Shown here piece by piece: positions 37,632 to 47,982 of a DNA stretch of 64,000 nucleotides (positions within the stretch are counted from its first letter, which is position 1; each line of letters begins with the position of its first letter). The stretch is from TMP-86 sp046347195 (GTDB lineage Bacteria > Pseudomonadota > Gammaproteobacteria > Steroidobacterales > Steroidobacteraceae), in assembly GCA_046347195.1 (NCBI GenBank), contig JAXMGQ010000006.1:62001-126000 (forward strand), written 5' to 3'. The position numbers were made by a program, and so were the translations under genes. Under the pieces are notes generated by a model that saw only the letters and a list, made by a program, of their open reading frames with translations, had not been told where the DNA came from and did no database searches.

Positions 37632-37990
37632 TGTTCTTCCCGGAAGGCCGGATCCGCGTGCATCTGTATGGTCGGCCGTGCGATATGCGCAAGTCCTACG
37701 ATGGATTGTCGGCGCTGACGCGGCATGAGCTGGGGCGTGACCCGCTGGATGGGAGTTTGTACGTCTACCTGAACAGGCGCGGCACGCAGGTGAAGTGTTT
37801 GTATTTTGACCGCAGCGGCTTTTGCGTGTGGGCCAAGCGCCTGGAGTCGGGTCGGTTCATCCGGGATTGGCGGCAGGTCAGCACGATGGAGTTGGACTGG
37901 ACGCAGTTGAAGTTATTGCTGGAAGGGCTTGAAGTCAGACGCGTGAGCAAGCGCTATGCGTTGCCGGCGGTGTACGCGCAAAGCCTGTAA
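37631..37990 (+). CDS. tnpB: IS66 TnpB (Orf2), intact
   Basis: 119 residues: RIRVHLYGRPCDMRKSYDGL, LYVYLNRRGTQVKCLYFDRSGF and WAKRLESGRF are the IS66 Orf2 blocks. Family members are required for IS66 transposition by an unclear mechanism. Starts in the tnpA stop (TGATG). Confidence 0.92.
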   Translation: MFFPEGRIRVHLYGRPCDMRKSYDGLSALTRHELGRDPLDGSLYVYLNRRGTQVKCLYFDRSGFCVWAKRLESGRFIRDWRQVSTMELDWTQLKLLLEGLEVRRVSKRYALPAVYAQSL

Positions 37991-38036
37991 TTTAAGGCAC
38001 TTTGGCGCACGCGAGGTGATACACTCACACCTCGTG

Positions 38037-39636
38037 ATGAACTCCCCGCAGACTCCCGCGACCAGCAACGAAGCGAGCGTATCGAGCCTCGGGGAACTCT
38101 CGGCGCTGGTGCGCTCGCAGGCCCAGACGATCAGCGAGTTGAAGGCACGGCTGGCCTGGTTCGAGCGGCAGGTGTTTGGCTCCAAGAGCGAGCGGCTGAA
38201 GCTGCTGGATGAGGGCCGCCAGCTCTTGCTCGGTGAAGTGCTGAGCGAGGCGGCCGGTCCGGCCCCTGAAGGCAAGCCGGTCGCTACGCACGTACGCCGA
38301 CCACCCCGAGGCGATGCCGCCGAAGCCGAGCGGCTCGAATCGCTCCCCTTCTTCGATCGCACTCGCGTGCCGGTGGAGCGCATCGAACTGGTTCCCGAAG
38401 AGATCAAAACTCTCGCGCCCGATCAATACGAGGTGATCGGGTGTAAAACCACCTACCGTCTGGCACAGCGCCCGGGCAGCTACGTGGTGCTCGAGTACGC
38501 GCGCCCGGTGATCAAGCGCAAGGATCTCCACCCCGATGCACCGGGGCCACAGATCCTGTGCACCCCGGCGCCCGCCGGGGTGATCGAGGGGAGCCGTGCC
38601 GATGTGAGCTTCCTGGCAGGGCTCTTGGTGGACAAGTTCGCCTGGCACCTGCCTCTGTACCGCCAGCACCAGCGGCTTTTGGATGCTGGCATCACGGTCA
38701 GCCGGCCCTGGCTGACCCAGCTCACCCAAGGAGCGATCGGGCTGCTGGTACCGATCTATGAGGCGCAGCTCGCCTCCATCCGCCAAAGCCATGTGATCGC
38801 GATGGATGAAACCCCGATCAAGGCGGGGCGCAGCGGGCACGGCAAGATGAAAACCGCCTACTTCTGGCCCCTGTATGGCGATCAGAACGAGGTGTGCTTC
38901 CCGTACCGGCCCAGTCGGAGCCACGAGCAGGTGGCCGCGCTCCTGGGGGCTCGACCCCCACCGGGGACGGTGCTGCACACCGATGGCTATGCCGCCTACG
39001 AAGCCTACGCCAAAGCCAACCACATCACCCATGCGCAGTGCTGGGCACATGCGCGGCGCGAGCTGTTCGAGGCGCACGACTCGGAGCCCGGGCGTGCCCG
39101 GATCGCTCTTGAGCACATCGCCGGAATTTACGCCGTGGAGGACGCTATCCGCCAACGCGGGCTCGAGGGCGAAGCCAAGCGTGAGCAGCGGGTCCTGGAA
39201 ATAAAACCCCGGGTGGATGCGTTCTTTGCGTTCGTGGAAGAGGCCTTCGCGGCGATCGGGCTGTTGCCGGCGACGCTGTTCACCCGCCCTTGCGTACGTG
39301 CGTGATCGCAAGGAGGCGCTCTCGGTGTTCCTGCAAGACCCCGAGGTTGCCCTGGACACCAATCACCTCGAGCGCGCCCTGCGACCGATCCCGATGGGGC
39401 GCAAGAACTGGATGTTCTGTTGGACCGAGCTGGGTGCTCGAGATGTCGGCATCGTGCAAAGCTTGATCGTGACTTGCCGGCTTCACCGCATCGACATCTA
39501 CACTTACCTCGTCGATGTCCTGCAGCGCGTTGCCGAGCATCCCGCTAGTCGCGTCGAGGAACTCACGCCGCGACGCTGGAAGACTCTGTTCGCCGACACA
39601 CCGCTGCGGTCCAGCCTGCACACCCGGCAAACGTAG
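38037..39636 (+). pseudogene. tnpC: IS66 TnpC transposase with one frameshift
   Basis: The first 422 codons are open: a leucine-zipper-like N-terminus (LSALVRSQAQTISELKARLAWFERQVFGSKSERL), the zinc-finger-like segment, and the DDE core (VIAMDETPIKAGRSG, LHTDGYAAYEAYAK, CWAHARREL). The frame then ends at 39305 because of an indel near 39285; the remainder (YVRDRKEALSVFLQDPEVALDTNHLERALRP with the catalytic Glu, to stop 39636) is in another frame. Copy 1 reads differently at this spot, supporting a single-base change here. Confidence 0.85.
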
Positions 39637-39744
39637 GTCCAGACGCCGCGTAGTTACCGGTTACGTTGCTCCAAGTGCCAGCGGCAGGATCATACAGTTC
39701 CGCAGAGCCGAGGGTTGTCGATGCATCCTCGCCGCCAGATATCA

Positions 39745-41184
39745 GGCTCTGTTGAATTTCGAGTGGGTTACGCGACGTAGGGATTGAGCTTGGAGAAGTC
39801 GAGCTTGCCAGCGACAAGGAAGATCACCATGCGGATGGTGCGGAAGGTCCCATACCCGCGCGCCTTGCGTTTGGCGGCCTGGAACAGGCCGTTGATGGCT
39901 TCCAAGAAGCCGTTCGTTTGCCGTGTTTCGACCCAGGCGAGGACCCCTCGAAGTGCTTGCGGATCATGACGGCCACTGCCTTCATCGGCTCGACCTTCGA
40001 GCGCATCACGTTCTGTACACCACTGCTTGAGCAGCGCGCGCACGATGTTGGGCTGCTTGCGGCTCATGATCTCGCGCAGCTGCTCGCGGTACTGCCAGGC
40101 ACGGGCGGTGCGGCTGCCGGTCATGTTCGCCAGCAGGGCATCGAGCCTCGGCGCGCTGCGGCCGCCCCAACTGACTGCGGTCCTTCAGCAGCGTCCAACG
40201 CAACCCCTGAGGCTCGGGTCGAGCTTCTGCTCGGCGCGGCGCATGGCGTCGATCGCGGCCGAGGCGTGAGCGATCACGTGGAACTTGTCGAAGGTGATCT
40301 GTGCGTTGGGAAAGTTTGCCTCGACGCCTTTGATGAACGCCGGGGACATGTCGATGCTGATGGCGGCAATCTGGGTGGGCTTGCCAGCATGGGCGCGCAG
40401 GTTCGCGGCGAAGGCCTGCACGGTCTCGGCTTCGCGGCCCTCGGCCACGAACAGCACTCGGCGCCGCTCGGGGTCCGGGTCGGCATCGGCAAAGAGCGTC
40501 ACGTAGTCGTGTCCCTGGGCGCGCGAGGTCTCATCGATCGCCAGGCGCCGCACCTCACGGAGATCGGCTGCACCAACCGCCGCATCGACGTAGCGATGGC
40601 ACACGGCCATGATCCGATGAACCGACTCCCCGGTGATGCGCGCGGACACCCGTGAAGGACATCTCCCGGCTCAACAGCAGCACGAGGCGCTCAAAGAGCA
40701 GCGAGAAGCCCGACAGCTTGCCCGCCCACGGCGGGCTCACCTGAACAACCTTCCCGTCGGGCAGCTTCACTCGCGGTACCCGCACCGAAAGCTCGCATTC
40801 GTGCTGGAAGAAGTTCAGGTGCTGGTAGGTCTTGGTCACGGTGTCGTGCACCGGGTGCTGCCCGTCCGCGCCAGCGACCCCAAAGCGGCTGCCAACCTCG
40901 AAATCCACGCAAATGTTCAGCTTCTTCTGGCTCGGCCTGAAGCTCATCCCGGCGATGGAACCAGGGGGAGCTGATGCCCAGGGCAGACTCGAATATCTTC
41001 TCGGTGACCATCTCGACCCTTCCACTTCGATCTTCAGGAGCCTGCGCCCCAACCAGCCACGGACTTCATGCGCCTGCGGCGCCAGACCGCGCTTCGCCTT
41101 TGCCGATGAAAGTAGATCGAAGAGCAAAGATCAAGATCTACCCCGAAGAAAGCTCCGGTTACCCACTCAGATTTCAATAGAGGC
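39745..41184 (-). mobile_element. ISL3-family element
   Basis: 1,440 bp with imperfect inverted ends (GGCTCTGTTGAATTTCGAGT at the left; the right end, complemented, GCCTCTATTGAAATCTGAGT) and an 8-bp target duplication AGATATCA (39737-39744, 41185-41192), as expected for ISL3. It is inserted in the Ig/kelch gene. The transposase is broken. Confidence 0.9.
39768..41011 (-). pseudogene. ISL3-family transposase with several frameshifts
   Basis: Begins MVTEKIFESALGISSPW (ATG 41009-41011). Pieces in different frames carry SFRPSQKKLNICVDFEVGSR, the catalytic core VRRLAIDETSRAQGHDYVTLFAD and SIDMSPAFIKGVEANFPNAQ (Asp residues) and DKFHVIAHAS, then QREQLREIMSRKQPNI and VETRQTNGFLEAINGLFQAAKRKARGY with the Glu block, ending GKLDFSKLNPYVA. 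At least three shifts are needed (near 40960, 40640 and 40190-40120). The element is not autonomous. Confidence 0.85.
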
Positions 41185-43994
41185 AGATATCAGAACCTTG
41201 CCGCTTGGCAGAGTCACTGAAGCATGTTCGTGCCGACCGACTGTCAATCCGCCCGTGCCTGTCCAGGTGTTTGCCGAGGCGTCGTAAATGAATGCCGATG
41301 ACAATATCTGGAAGGCCGCAGGTGTGGCCTGAACGACTCCGGCTGAAGCCAATACCCGACCCGACGGAAGCTGGCTGATCGGATAGTCGTATCGTGCGTC
41401 CGGAAATCCGGCGTTGCTCCAGGTGTTCCCCGCCGGATCGTAGACCACAGCGTTGGACCGTCCGCCCCCAATGAGCACCGTCCCGCCAGGCAAAGTCACC
41501 GCCGAAGCAAAGGTTTCACAACTTGCGCCTTGAGCCGTCGATGCCCAGGCATCGTTGGACGGATCGTAGATCTCACCAGCATTGGATCCGAATCCTCCGC
41601 AGACCAGCACGCGTCCGCTCGAAAGGCGAATCGAGGTGGCTCCCGAGCGCGCAAATGCCATTGGCGCAGCCGCTGTCCACGCATCTGCAGCAGGGTCATA
41701 GAGAGCTGCAGTACCGAGCGGACTTGAAACGGATCCGCCGCCGGTCAGCAAGACTCGACCGTCTTGAAGCAATGTCGCTGTCGGACTATCGGGCTGGGTG
41801 GCTGCCGCACCGGTAGGCTTCCAACTATTCAGCGAGGGGTCGAACAGTTCTGCGCGCGCGAGCTGCGGAAGCGTTGGCGGTGCTGGGAACATGGATGCTC
41901 CAAAGATCATCACGATTCCACTTGAAAGCTTTACGAAGGTCTCCCGCGATCGCGCGCGGGTCAACGATCCGGTTGCAGTCCACGCATTTGCAGCCGGATC
42001 GTATATTTCTGGATCAGCGATAGCCGGGCCACCCGCGCGAGAACCTCCAGCGACCACAACCTGGCCGGTCGACAGCAACACCATCGTCGCATAGATACGA
42101 TCTGTCGTCATCGCCCCACCGGGGCTCCAGACGTTCCCATCAGGGTCGTACAGCTCGGTGCTTGCCAGCGAACTCGATCCTGATTGGCCGCCAGCCACCA
42201 GGATCTTTCCGGTCTGCAGCAGTACAGCAGAATGATAGTAACGCGCTGCCTGGATCGGCGCGGCTGGCGTCCACGAATCTCTCGCTGGGTCATAGATTTC
42301 CGAGGTCTCAACAGGGCCGGCGCCAACTCCGTAGCCGCCGACGACGAGTACTTCACCGTTGGGTAGGAGTGTTGCAGTATGCCCGGTTCGAGCGGCGGCC
42401 ATCGGGGCGGCCAGTGACCACGAATTCGTCGCTGGATCGTATAGTTCTGCGCTCGCCAGTCCTCCGGTGGTCAATCCTCCGCCGGTAACCAATACGCGCC
42501 CATCATTCAACAGCGTAGCCGTGTGACCTGCGCGAGCGGCTCCCATACCTGCTGCTACCGTCCAGGCATTCCCGTTGGGGTGGTAGATCTCCGCGTTCGA
42601 CACCGCCACTGAGGTCGCGTACCCGCCGGCAACGAGTATGGTTCCATCGAGCAGACGTGTCGCGGTCGTTCCCGAGCGGGCAAGGGTCAACGAACCTGCC
42701 GGCGACCAGCTCTGAGTAGCGGGGTCATACAGTTCGGCCGACGCGACCGCGGTCAAGTCTTTTCCGCCGTTTCCGCCTACGACAAGAATTCTTCCGTCAT
42801 TCAATGCGACTGCCGTGTGCGAGGTTCGATCATGGGCCAAGGATCCAACCAATGCCCAAGTCCTCGTCTGCGGGTCGAAAACTTCCGCACTTGAAGTGGT
42901 GGCACCATTGGACATTCCGCCGGCAACCAGGACTCGCCCATCGAACAGTGGCGTTGCTGTGGCGCTCACGCGTGATAGTGGATCACGGGTGTCTTTCAGG
43001 AACGCATTCTGCACAGCATTCAGTGTTCTGGTGGAGGTGGCAGTGGCCCCCGACTGGTCCCTGACCGTCAATGACAACTGGTAAGTACCCGCGTTCGGTC
43101 CAATGGAGTACCTCAGGGCGGGACCCGTCGTTGAACCGATGATGGTTCCGGTCGCGGTTCCGTTGATCAACGACCAGGAATAGGATTGACCGGGCAACTG
43201 CGTGGCAGAAGCTTGATTGTCTGAAGATCCATAGAAGACACTGCCTTGCGCGAAGATACTCGCCAAGGGCAGGGTCGCGACGACGGTCGACGTTGCTCGC
43301 CCATAAGTCGTTGCCGTTGCGTTGACGACGGACACAGTAAGGGTCGTCGTGCCGACCTGCCCGGCGGTGAAAGTGATGCTGTTCGTACCTTGTCCGGCGG
43401 TCAACGCTCCATTCCCGATCGTCCAAGCGTAGGTAACGCCTGCCTGGGCAGGTGTCGACGCAATGTGATTGGCGCTGCCAGCAGCAATCAATGCCTCGGT
43501 GGTCACGACGGCCGCATTCGGGGGCGGGCCCAGCACCGTCAAAATCGCCGCCGTGGATGTCTTGTATGCTGATGTTCCGTTCTCGGTATTTGTCACTACG
43601 CAATCGTAGGTGCCGGCATCAGACGGCGAGACGCTGGAAATTGAAAACGAGGCCGCTGTGGCGCCGGATACCGAAGTCCCATCCTTTCGCCATTGATAGC
43701 TGAGAACGCCTGATCCTTGTGCAGCGACGGAGAATTGAGCTGAGTGTCCCTGGATGACCGTGAGGGGTTGCGGTTGGGTATCGAACGTCGGTGCCGGGAC
43801 GACCGTCAGTGTTGCGGCATCGGAAGTTGCGATTGAGCTGGTTCCATTCAACGTATTGGTGATTACGCAATCATATGAGCCTGCATCAGCCGGTTTGACG
43901 CCTGCGAGGGTCAATGTAGGGCTCGACTGACCCGATATCGTGGCTCCATTCTTCCGCCACCGGAAAGTAAGTTGCCCATTTGCGGTCGCGCTTA
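41185..43994 (-). pseudogene. Main fragment of the Ig/kelch lipoprotein gene
   Basis: About 935 codons without a stop, between the ISL3 and ISAzo13 insertions. It holds two and a half Ig-like domains at the upstream end, a PKD-like pair of domains (GVTYAWTIGNGALTAGQGTN and SYSWSLINGTATGTIIGS) and then at least eleven kelch repeats of about 50 residues of the form ALYDPAADAWTAAAPM...GRVLVCGG. Read alone it runs six codons into the IS and stops at 41167. It has no start or signal peptide of its own, so it is probably not expressed as it stands. Confidence 0.85.
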
Positions 43995-45285
43995 GGCTCT
44001 GTTAACAAATAAGCATAACAACTATCGCCCTCTCGGGCTGATGACGTAGTTCCATTCGCCGTGAAACTTGTTCGGCTTGAGGTTCAAAAGCTTCATCTCT
44101 TCGTTGCTGACTTTGCGGCCCGTCGGGTATTTCCTGCGATCCAAGCGGCACTTTACCTTCAATCCCTTGGCGGTCGTCGTTCTCGCAATTAGATTGACGA
44201 TGGTCTCGTAGTCGCGCAGCGGTTCGCCACGCCAGTTCGAGGAGATGAATGAGAACAACCGATGCTCGATTTTGTTCCACTTGCTGGTACCCGGCGGGAA
44301 ATGGCACACCGAAATACGCAAGCTCGTCTCGTCGGCGAATTTCTGCAACTCTGATTTCCAAAGCCGCAGCCGCCAGCCGTTGCTACCGCCCCCATCCGCG
44401 GTGATCAGCATTCTCCTGGCTCTGGTATAGATGCGCCGTCCTTCTGCCCGCCACCAGCCACGAATCGATGCCACCGCAAATGCCCCGGTGTCATGGTCCG
44501 TCCCAACATTCACGAACCCGACATTGCGGCCGATATCGTAGATCCCGTACGGGTAGGCGCGCGGCACTTGGGGGCCGGGGAAGTCGTGGCCCTGAACCTG
44601 GGTCGGGTGCTTCGCCGGTAACCACTGCTGACCCTTATTTTCATAGTTTCCGATCAGTTCCTTCTTCTTGGTATCCACCGAAATGACCGGCACCGTTCGC
44701 CGCAGGCACAGCTTGACCTGCTCGCTGATGTAGCGAAATTGGGCATCGCGATCGGGGTGATCTGCGCCTTCTTCGGTCTTGCGATTGCTTTGCAAGCTGA
44801 AATTCTGATCATGCAGAATCTGCGCCACCTTGACGTGGCTCACCGGGTGGCTTTGCCGGCCAAGCGCTCCTGCAATCGCGCGGGTGCTCTTGCACACCCA
44901 TCGCAGTGGTGATTCCGGATCACCGCGCGTATCCCCCTCGATCATCCTATCGAGCGCCTCGAGCAACTGCGGATCGCAGGCGCTTATGCTCTTGCGTCCG
45001 CCACCTGCTCGCCGAACGCGCCCCTGCCTCAACACCCTGCCTGCTTTGATCTCCCGCACCCCACGAGTGATCGCCTGACGCGACAAGCCGCAGGCGCGAT
45101 TCACCAGCGAAACGCCTCCAAATCCGAGGCTCATCGCTTCATTCGCCGCCGTGATACGGCGCGTCCGCTCGTCCAGGTGTGGCCATATGGAACGCAGCTT
45201 GCGCCTCAGGTCCGCGAGAGTATTCACGGATCAGAAACATAACATGCTGACCAATCAGATGGTATGTTTATTTATTAACGCCGCC
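43995..45285 (-). mobile_element. ISAzo13-family element
   Basis: 1,291 bp with imperfect terminal repeats (GGCTCTGTTAACAAATAAGC at the left; the right end, complemented, GGCGGCGTTAATAAATAAAC). Flanked by TTA on both sides (43992-43994, 45286-45288), within a longer shared CTTAGG. The exact duplication length is ambiguous, but the insertion adds 1,294 bases in total. It splits the first Ig domain of the Ig/kelch gene from its signal peptide. Confidence 0.85.
44022..45227 (-). CDS. ISAzo13-family transposase, intact
   Basis: 401 residues from a GTG start. N-terminal helix-turn-helix region (LDERTRRITAANEAMSLGFGG, VNRACGLSRQAITRGVREI), then the DDE-type core: VISVDTKKKELIGNYENKG (first Asp), MLITADGGGSNGWRLR (second Asp) and SKWNKIEHRLFSFISSNWRG with the Glu. 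The end EWNYVISPRG is also typical of the family. No frame damage, so this copy may be mobile. Confidence 0.92.
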   Translation of the reverse strand: MNTLADLRRKLRSIWPHLDERTRRITAANEAMSLGFGGVSLVNRACGLSRQAITRGVREIKAGRVLRQGRVRRAGGGRKSISACDPQLLEALDRMIEGDTRGDPESPLRWVCKSTRAIAGALGRQSHPVSHVKVAQILHDQNFSLQSNRKTEEGADHPDRDAQFRYISEQVKLCLRRTVPVISVDTKKKELIGNYENKGQQWLPAKHPTQVQGHDFPGPQVPRAYPYGIYDIGRNVGFVNVGTDHDTGAFAVASIRGWWRAEGRRIYTRARRMLITADGGGSNGWRLRLWKSELQKFADETSLRISVCHFPPGTSKWNKIEHRLFSFISSNWRGEPLRDYETIVNLIARTTTAKGLKVKCRLDRRKYPTGRKVSNEEMKLLNLKPNKFHGEWNYVISPRGR

Positions 45286-45439
45286 TTAGGGAGATTGACG
45301 CCGTAGCTCCTTCACCCACGCTGATTGATTGCGGTTGAGAGTTGATCGTCGGAGCGCTGGCAGCCGTGCTTCCACCGCCGCCGCCCCCGCACGCATTCAG
45401 GAGTACCACCAGCGCAAGAATCAAGAGCCGGAGTGTCAT

Positions 45440-46077
45440 GGTAAGCCTCATGATGCAAGGTCCTTATGCAATCGTCGGCGATCCAGCAGCCTCTTGGCAG
45501 GTTCTGGTCGCTTCGGGCCATCATTGGAAACCCGATGAGCCGGAAAAGTGGGGTCAATGCACTCTTCACCTCAGATCTCAGCTCGTCGGAAAGTATGCGA
45601 CGGAGCGTTTACCTTCGCAAACGGAAGGTGTTCAAGATTAGGTCAAAGTGAATGGGCAAGCGCGACCTTGCTGCAGGGCCGGGCTCTTGGGGTCGACAGC
45701 CGTTACTACCGGCCAAGGCCAGGGCTGCGCCGCAACTCCTCGGCCGCCTGATTCGTCTTCCCCGCAACGATCGTCAGAGCATCTTCGAGTTCATCCGCAA
45801 GTCTTGACCGCGCGCGTTTCAGCAGCGGTAGCATGCTCGAACGCTCCTTGCGTGGCATAGAGCCGGTCAAAGGACGGCTCGACCCTCGTTCCGGCAAATC
45901 CGGGGGGATAGACGTGGACGGTCCTGCCGCCAGCCGCTGGCAGGGGTTCCGCGCGGGTGCGGATCGTCACCACTCGTGTCGGCTTGCCACGCAGCGGCCG
46001 TTTGCCATCATCCGGTAACCGAGACCATACGAATCAGTATGGGGATGCGGGGGTCCGGAATGCAAGCGGCGCGGAAT
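45440..46077. other. 638-base stretch with no convincing gene
   Basis: It contains the presumed promoter region of the Ig/kelch gene at its left end (GAGG just before the ATG on the minus strand). Two small minus-strand frames exist (45706-45858, MPRKERSSMLPLLKRARSRL; and 45791-45973, VVTIRTRAEPLPAAGGRTV). They look protein-like in composition but overlap each other in different frames, which suggests the remains of one gene broken by an indel. No family was recognised. Confidence 0.35.
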
Positions 46078-47886
46078 TCACTCTCGAACCGATCGCGCCC
46101 GCTCATCGACCTGGTCGCGCATCGGCTTGCCGTGATGCAGGCTCATCAGCGATTGCACCAGGGACAGGTGTGAAAACGCCTGCGGGAAGTTTCCCGCGAG
46201 CTGCCGCGTCCTGGTGTCATATTCTTCGCTCAGCAGGCCGACGTCGTTGCGCAGCGCGAGCAGCCGCTCGAGCATTGCGTGCGCTTCGCGGTGCCGGCCT
46301 TGTCTTTCATACACATCAGCCAACCAGAAGCTGCAAGGCAGGAAGACGCCTTCCCCGCCTGGCAGGCCATCGGTGACGCGCTCGGTGCGATAGCGGCGCA
46401 CGAAGCCGTCGACCAGCAACTCACGTTCGATCGCGGCGATCGTGCCCTGCACACGCGCGTCGGTGACTGGCAGGAATCCCACCTCCGGCATGAGCAGCAG
46501 GCTTGCATCGAGTTCCTCGCTCCCGAAAGCTTGCGTGAACGCGCCCCGCTGGCGGTGGAATCCCTTGTCGCACACGGTGCGATGGATCTCGTCACGAACC
46601 GCCCGCCAGCGATCGAGCGGTGCCTTGAAGCCGAACTGTCGCACATCCTTGATCATCCGGTCGAAGGCGACCCACGCCATGATCTTCGAGTGCGTGAACT
46701 GGCGGCGCCCATATCTCACTTCCCAGATGCCATCATCCGGCTCGCGCCAGATCTGCCCGAGATGCCGCAGCGCTTCACATTGGACGTCCCATCCTGCGCG
46801 ACACGGGGCGATTCTGCCGCGTCGCGCGAGATGCAGCACGTCCATCATTTCGCCCCAGATGTCGAGCTGCAGCTGTCCCGAGGCAGCGTTGCCGACGCGG
46901 ACCGGCGATGAACCATCGAATCCCGGCAGCCAGGCAACCTCCCACTCCGCCAGGCGTCGCTCGCCGGAAATGCCGTACATGATCTGCAGGTCCTCCGGCG
47001 TGCCAGCGAGGGATCGCAGCAGCCAGTCCCGCCAGGCCTTTGCTTCCTCGTGATAGCCGGCGGCGATGAGCGAGGACAGCGTGAGCGTCGCGTCGCGGAT
47101 CCAGCAGTAGCGGTAGTCCCAGTTGCGGGTGCCGCGAGGCTTCTCGGGCAGCGAGGTGGTGGGGGCGGCGATGATGCCGCCGGTATCTGCATACGTGAGC
47201 GATTTGAGCGTGAGGAGCGATCGGATCATTGCCTCGCGCCAGGGCCCTTCGTAATCGCAGCGCGCGACCCAGGATTGCCACGCCGACTGCGTCTTGCGCA
47301 GGGCGGCTTGCACATCCAGGGCGGCCGGTGGTGGCCGGTGCGAGGGGCCGTAGGACAACACGAAGGCGTGTCGCTGTCCTGCGGCGATCCGGAAGGTGCT
47401 CACCGTGGAAAGGCCCGCCCCGCGCGTGGGAACGGAGGCGCGCAGGATGACCAGGTTCGGTCCGGCGATGGCCACCGTTCCCGCCGCGTTCCTGTCGCGA
47501 TGCACCCACGGAACCGTCGATCCGTAGTCGAAGCGCAGCTTGAGGCTCATGCACACGTCGGTGACACCCTCGCGACCTTCGACGATACGCACCAGCGATG
47601 TACAGGCCGGCTCCATGGGCATGAAGTCGATCAACGCGAACCGGCCGCTCGAGGTCTGGAACTCGGTCTCCAGGATCATCGAATCGTCACGATAGCGGCG
47701 ATGGCTGCGGAAGGACGGGTCGGCGGGCGCGATGCGCCATCGTCCGTTGTCCTCATCGCCCAGCAGGCGCGCAAAGCAGGCGCCGCTGTCGAACCGTGGC
47801 CAGCAGAGCCAGTCGATCGCGCCATCGAGCCCCACCAGCGCCGCGGTGGTGCAATCGCCGATCATTGCGTAATCGCCGATGTTCAC
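46078..47886 (-). CDS. Glycoside hydrolase family 15 protein (glucoamylase/trehalase-like)
   Basis: 602 residues. The N-terminal beta-sandwich begins IGDYAMIGDCTTAALVGLDG and the (alpha/alpha)6 barrel carries GTRNWDYRYCWIRDATLTL, THSKIMAWVAFDRMIKD and GLLSEEYDTRTRQLAGNFPQAFSHL, which hold the two catalytic Glu regions of GH15. No signal peptide, so probably cytoplasmic. Bacterial members of this subgroup hydrolyse alpha-linked glucose (for example trehalose or maltodextrins); the exact substrate cannot be read. GTG start at 47884-47886, since homologues begin at this point. Last gene of the minus-strand carbohydrate operon, 96 bases after the GMC gene. Confidence 0.88.
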   Translation of the reverse strand: MNIGDYAMIGDCTTAALVGLDGAIDWLCWPRFDSGACFARLLGDEDNGRWRIAPADPSFRSHRRYRDDSMILETEFQTSSGRFALIDFMPMEPACTSLVRIVEGREGVTDVCMSLKLRFDYGSTVPWVHRDRNAAGTVAIAGPNLVILRASVPTRGAGLSTVSTFRIAAGQRHAFVLSYGPSHRPPPAALDVQAALRKTQSAWQSWVARCDYEGPWREAMIRSLLTLKSLTYADTGGIIAAPTTSLPEKPRGTRNWDYRYCWIRDATLTLSSLIAAGYHEEAKAWRDWLLRSLAGTPEDLQIMYGISGERRLAEWEVAWLPGFDGSSPVRVGNAASGQLQLDIWGEMMDVLHLARRGRIAPCRAGWDVQCEALRHLGQIWREPDDGIWEVRYGRRQFTHSKIMAWVAFDRMIKDVRQFGFKAPLDRWRAVRDEIHRTVCDKGFHRQRGAFTQAFGSEELDASLLLMPEVGFLPVTDARVQGTIAAIERELLVDGFVRRYRTERVTDGLPGGEGVFLPCSFWLADVYERQGRHREAHAMLERLLALRNDVGLLSEEYDTRTRQLAGNFPQAFSHLSLVQSLMSLHHGKPMRDQVDERARSVRE

Positions 47887-47982
47887 GAAACCGATGCGAA
47901 CATCACGCCCAGCCAGAAGCGTCCGCGATCATCGCAACCGCCTTCATTGAAGCGGAACATCGTGGGGTCGAAGGGCGTCCAT

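Larger units (their letters stand above)
37266..39664 (+). mobile_element. IS66-family element, copy 2
   Basis: 2,399 bp with related terminal repeats (GTAACCGTTAACTCCGCGG at the left; the right end, complemented, GTAACCGGTAACTACGCGG) and a perfect 8-bp target duplication GTTGCTCC (37258-37265 and 39665-39672), the length expected for IS66. It is inserted in the last kelch repeat of the Ig/kelch gene. It contains tnpA (frameshifted), tnpB (intact) and tnpC (one frameshift near its end). It lies inverted relative to copy 1 at 31682. Confidence 0.93.
37132..45439 (-). pseudogene. Ig/kelch-repeat lipoprotein gene interrupted by three insertion sequences
   Basis: The gene starts at ATG 45437-45439 (RLLILALVVLLNACGGGGG, a lipoprotein signal) and ends at TAG 37132-37134 after HGGENMDSGQPEFFKPAP. 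Its parts are 45289-45439, 41185-43994, 39673-39744 and 37132-37265. Subtracting the three insertions with their target duplications (1,294, 1,448 and 2,407 bases) from 8,308 leaves 3,159 bases, exactly 1,053 codons, and the frames of all four parts agree. The rebuilt protein has about three Ig-like domains (WRKNGATIS, DAGSYDCVITN, WRKDGTSVS, DAGTYDCVVTN) followed by a dozen or more kelch motifs (DGRVLVAGG, AELYDPATNSW), probably a cell-surface adhesin or galactose-oxidase-like propeller. Confidence 0.88.

Noticed and set aside
31682..39664. Composite transposon formed by the two inverted IS66 copies around the dehydrogenase pair and parDE
   Set aside because: Copy 2 has its own 8-base duplication inside the Ig/kelch gene, showing independent insertion, and the outer flanks GTTCAACC and GTTGCTCC do not match.
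29000..46077. Genomic island integrated at tRNA-Arg
   Set aside because: No tyrosine integrase and no repeat of the tRNA 3' end were found; the tRNA 3' end also faces away from the accessory region.
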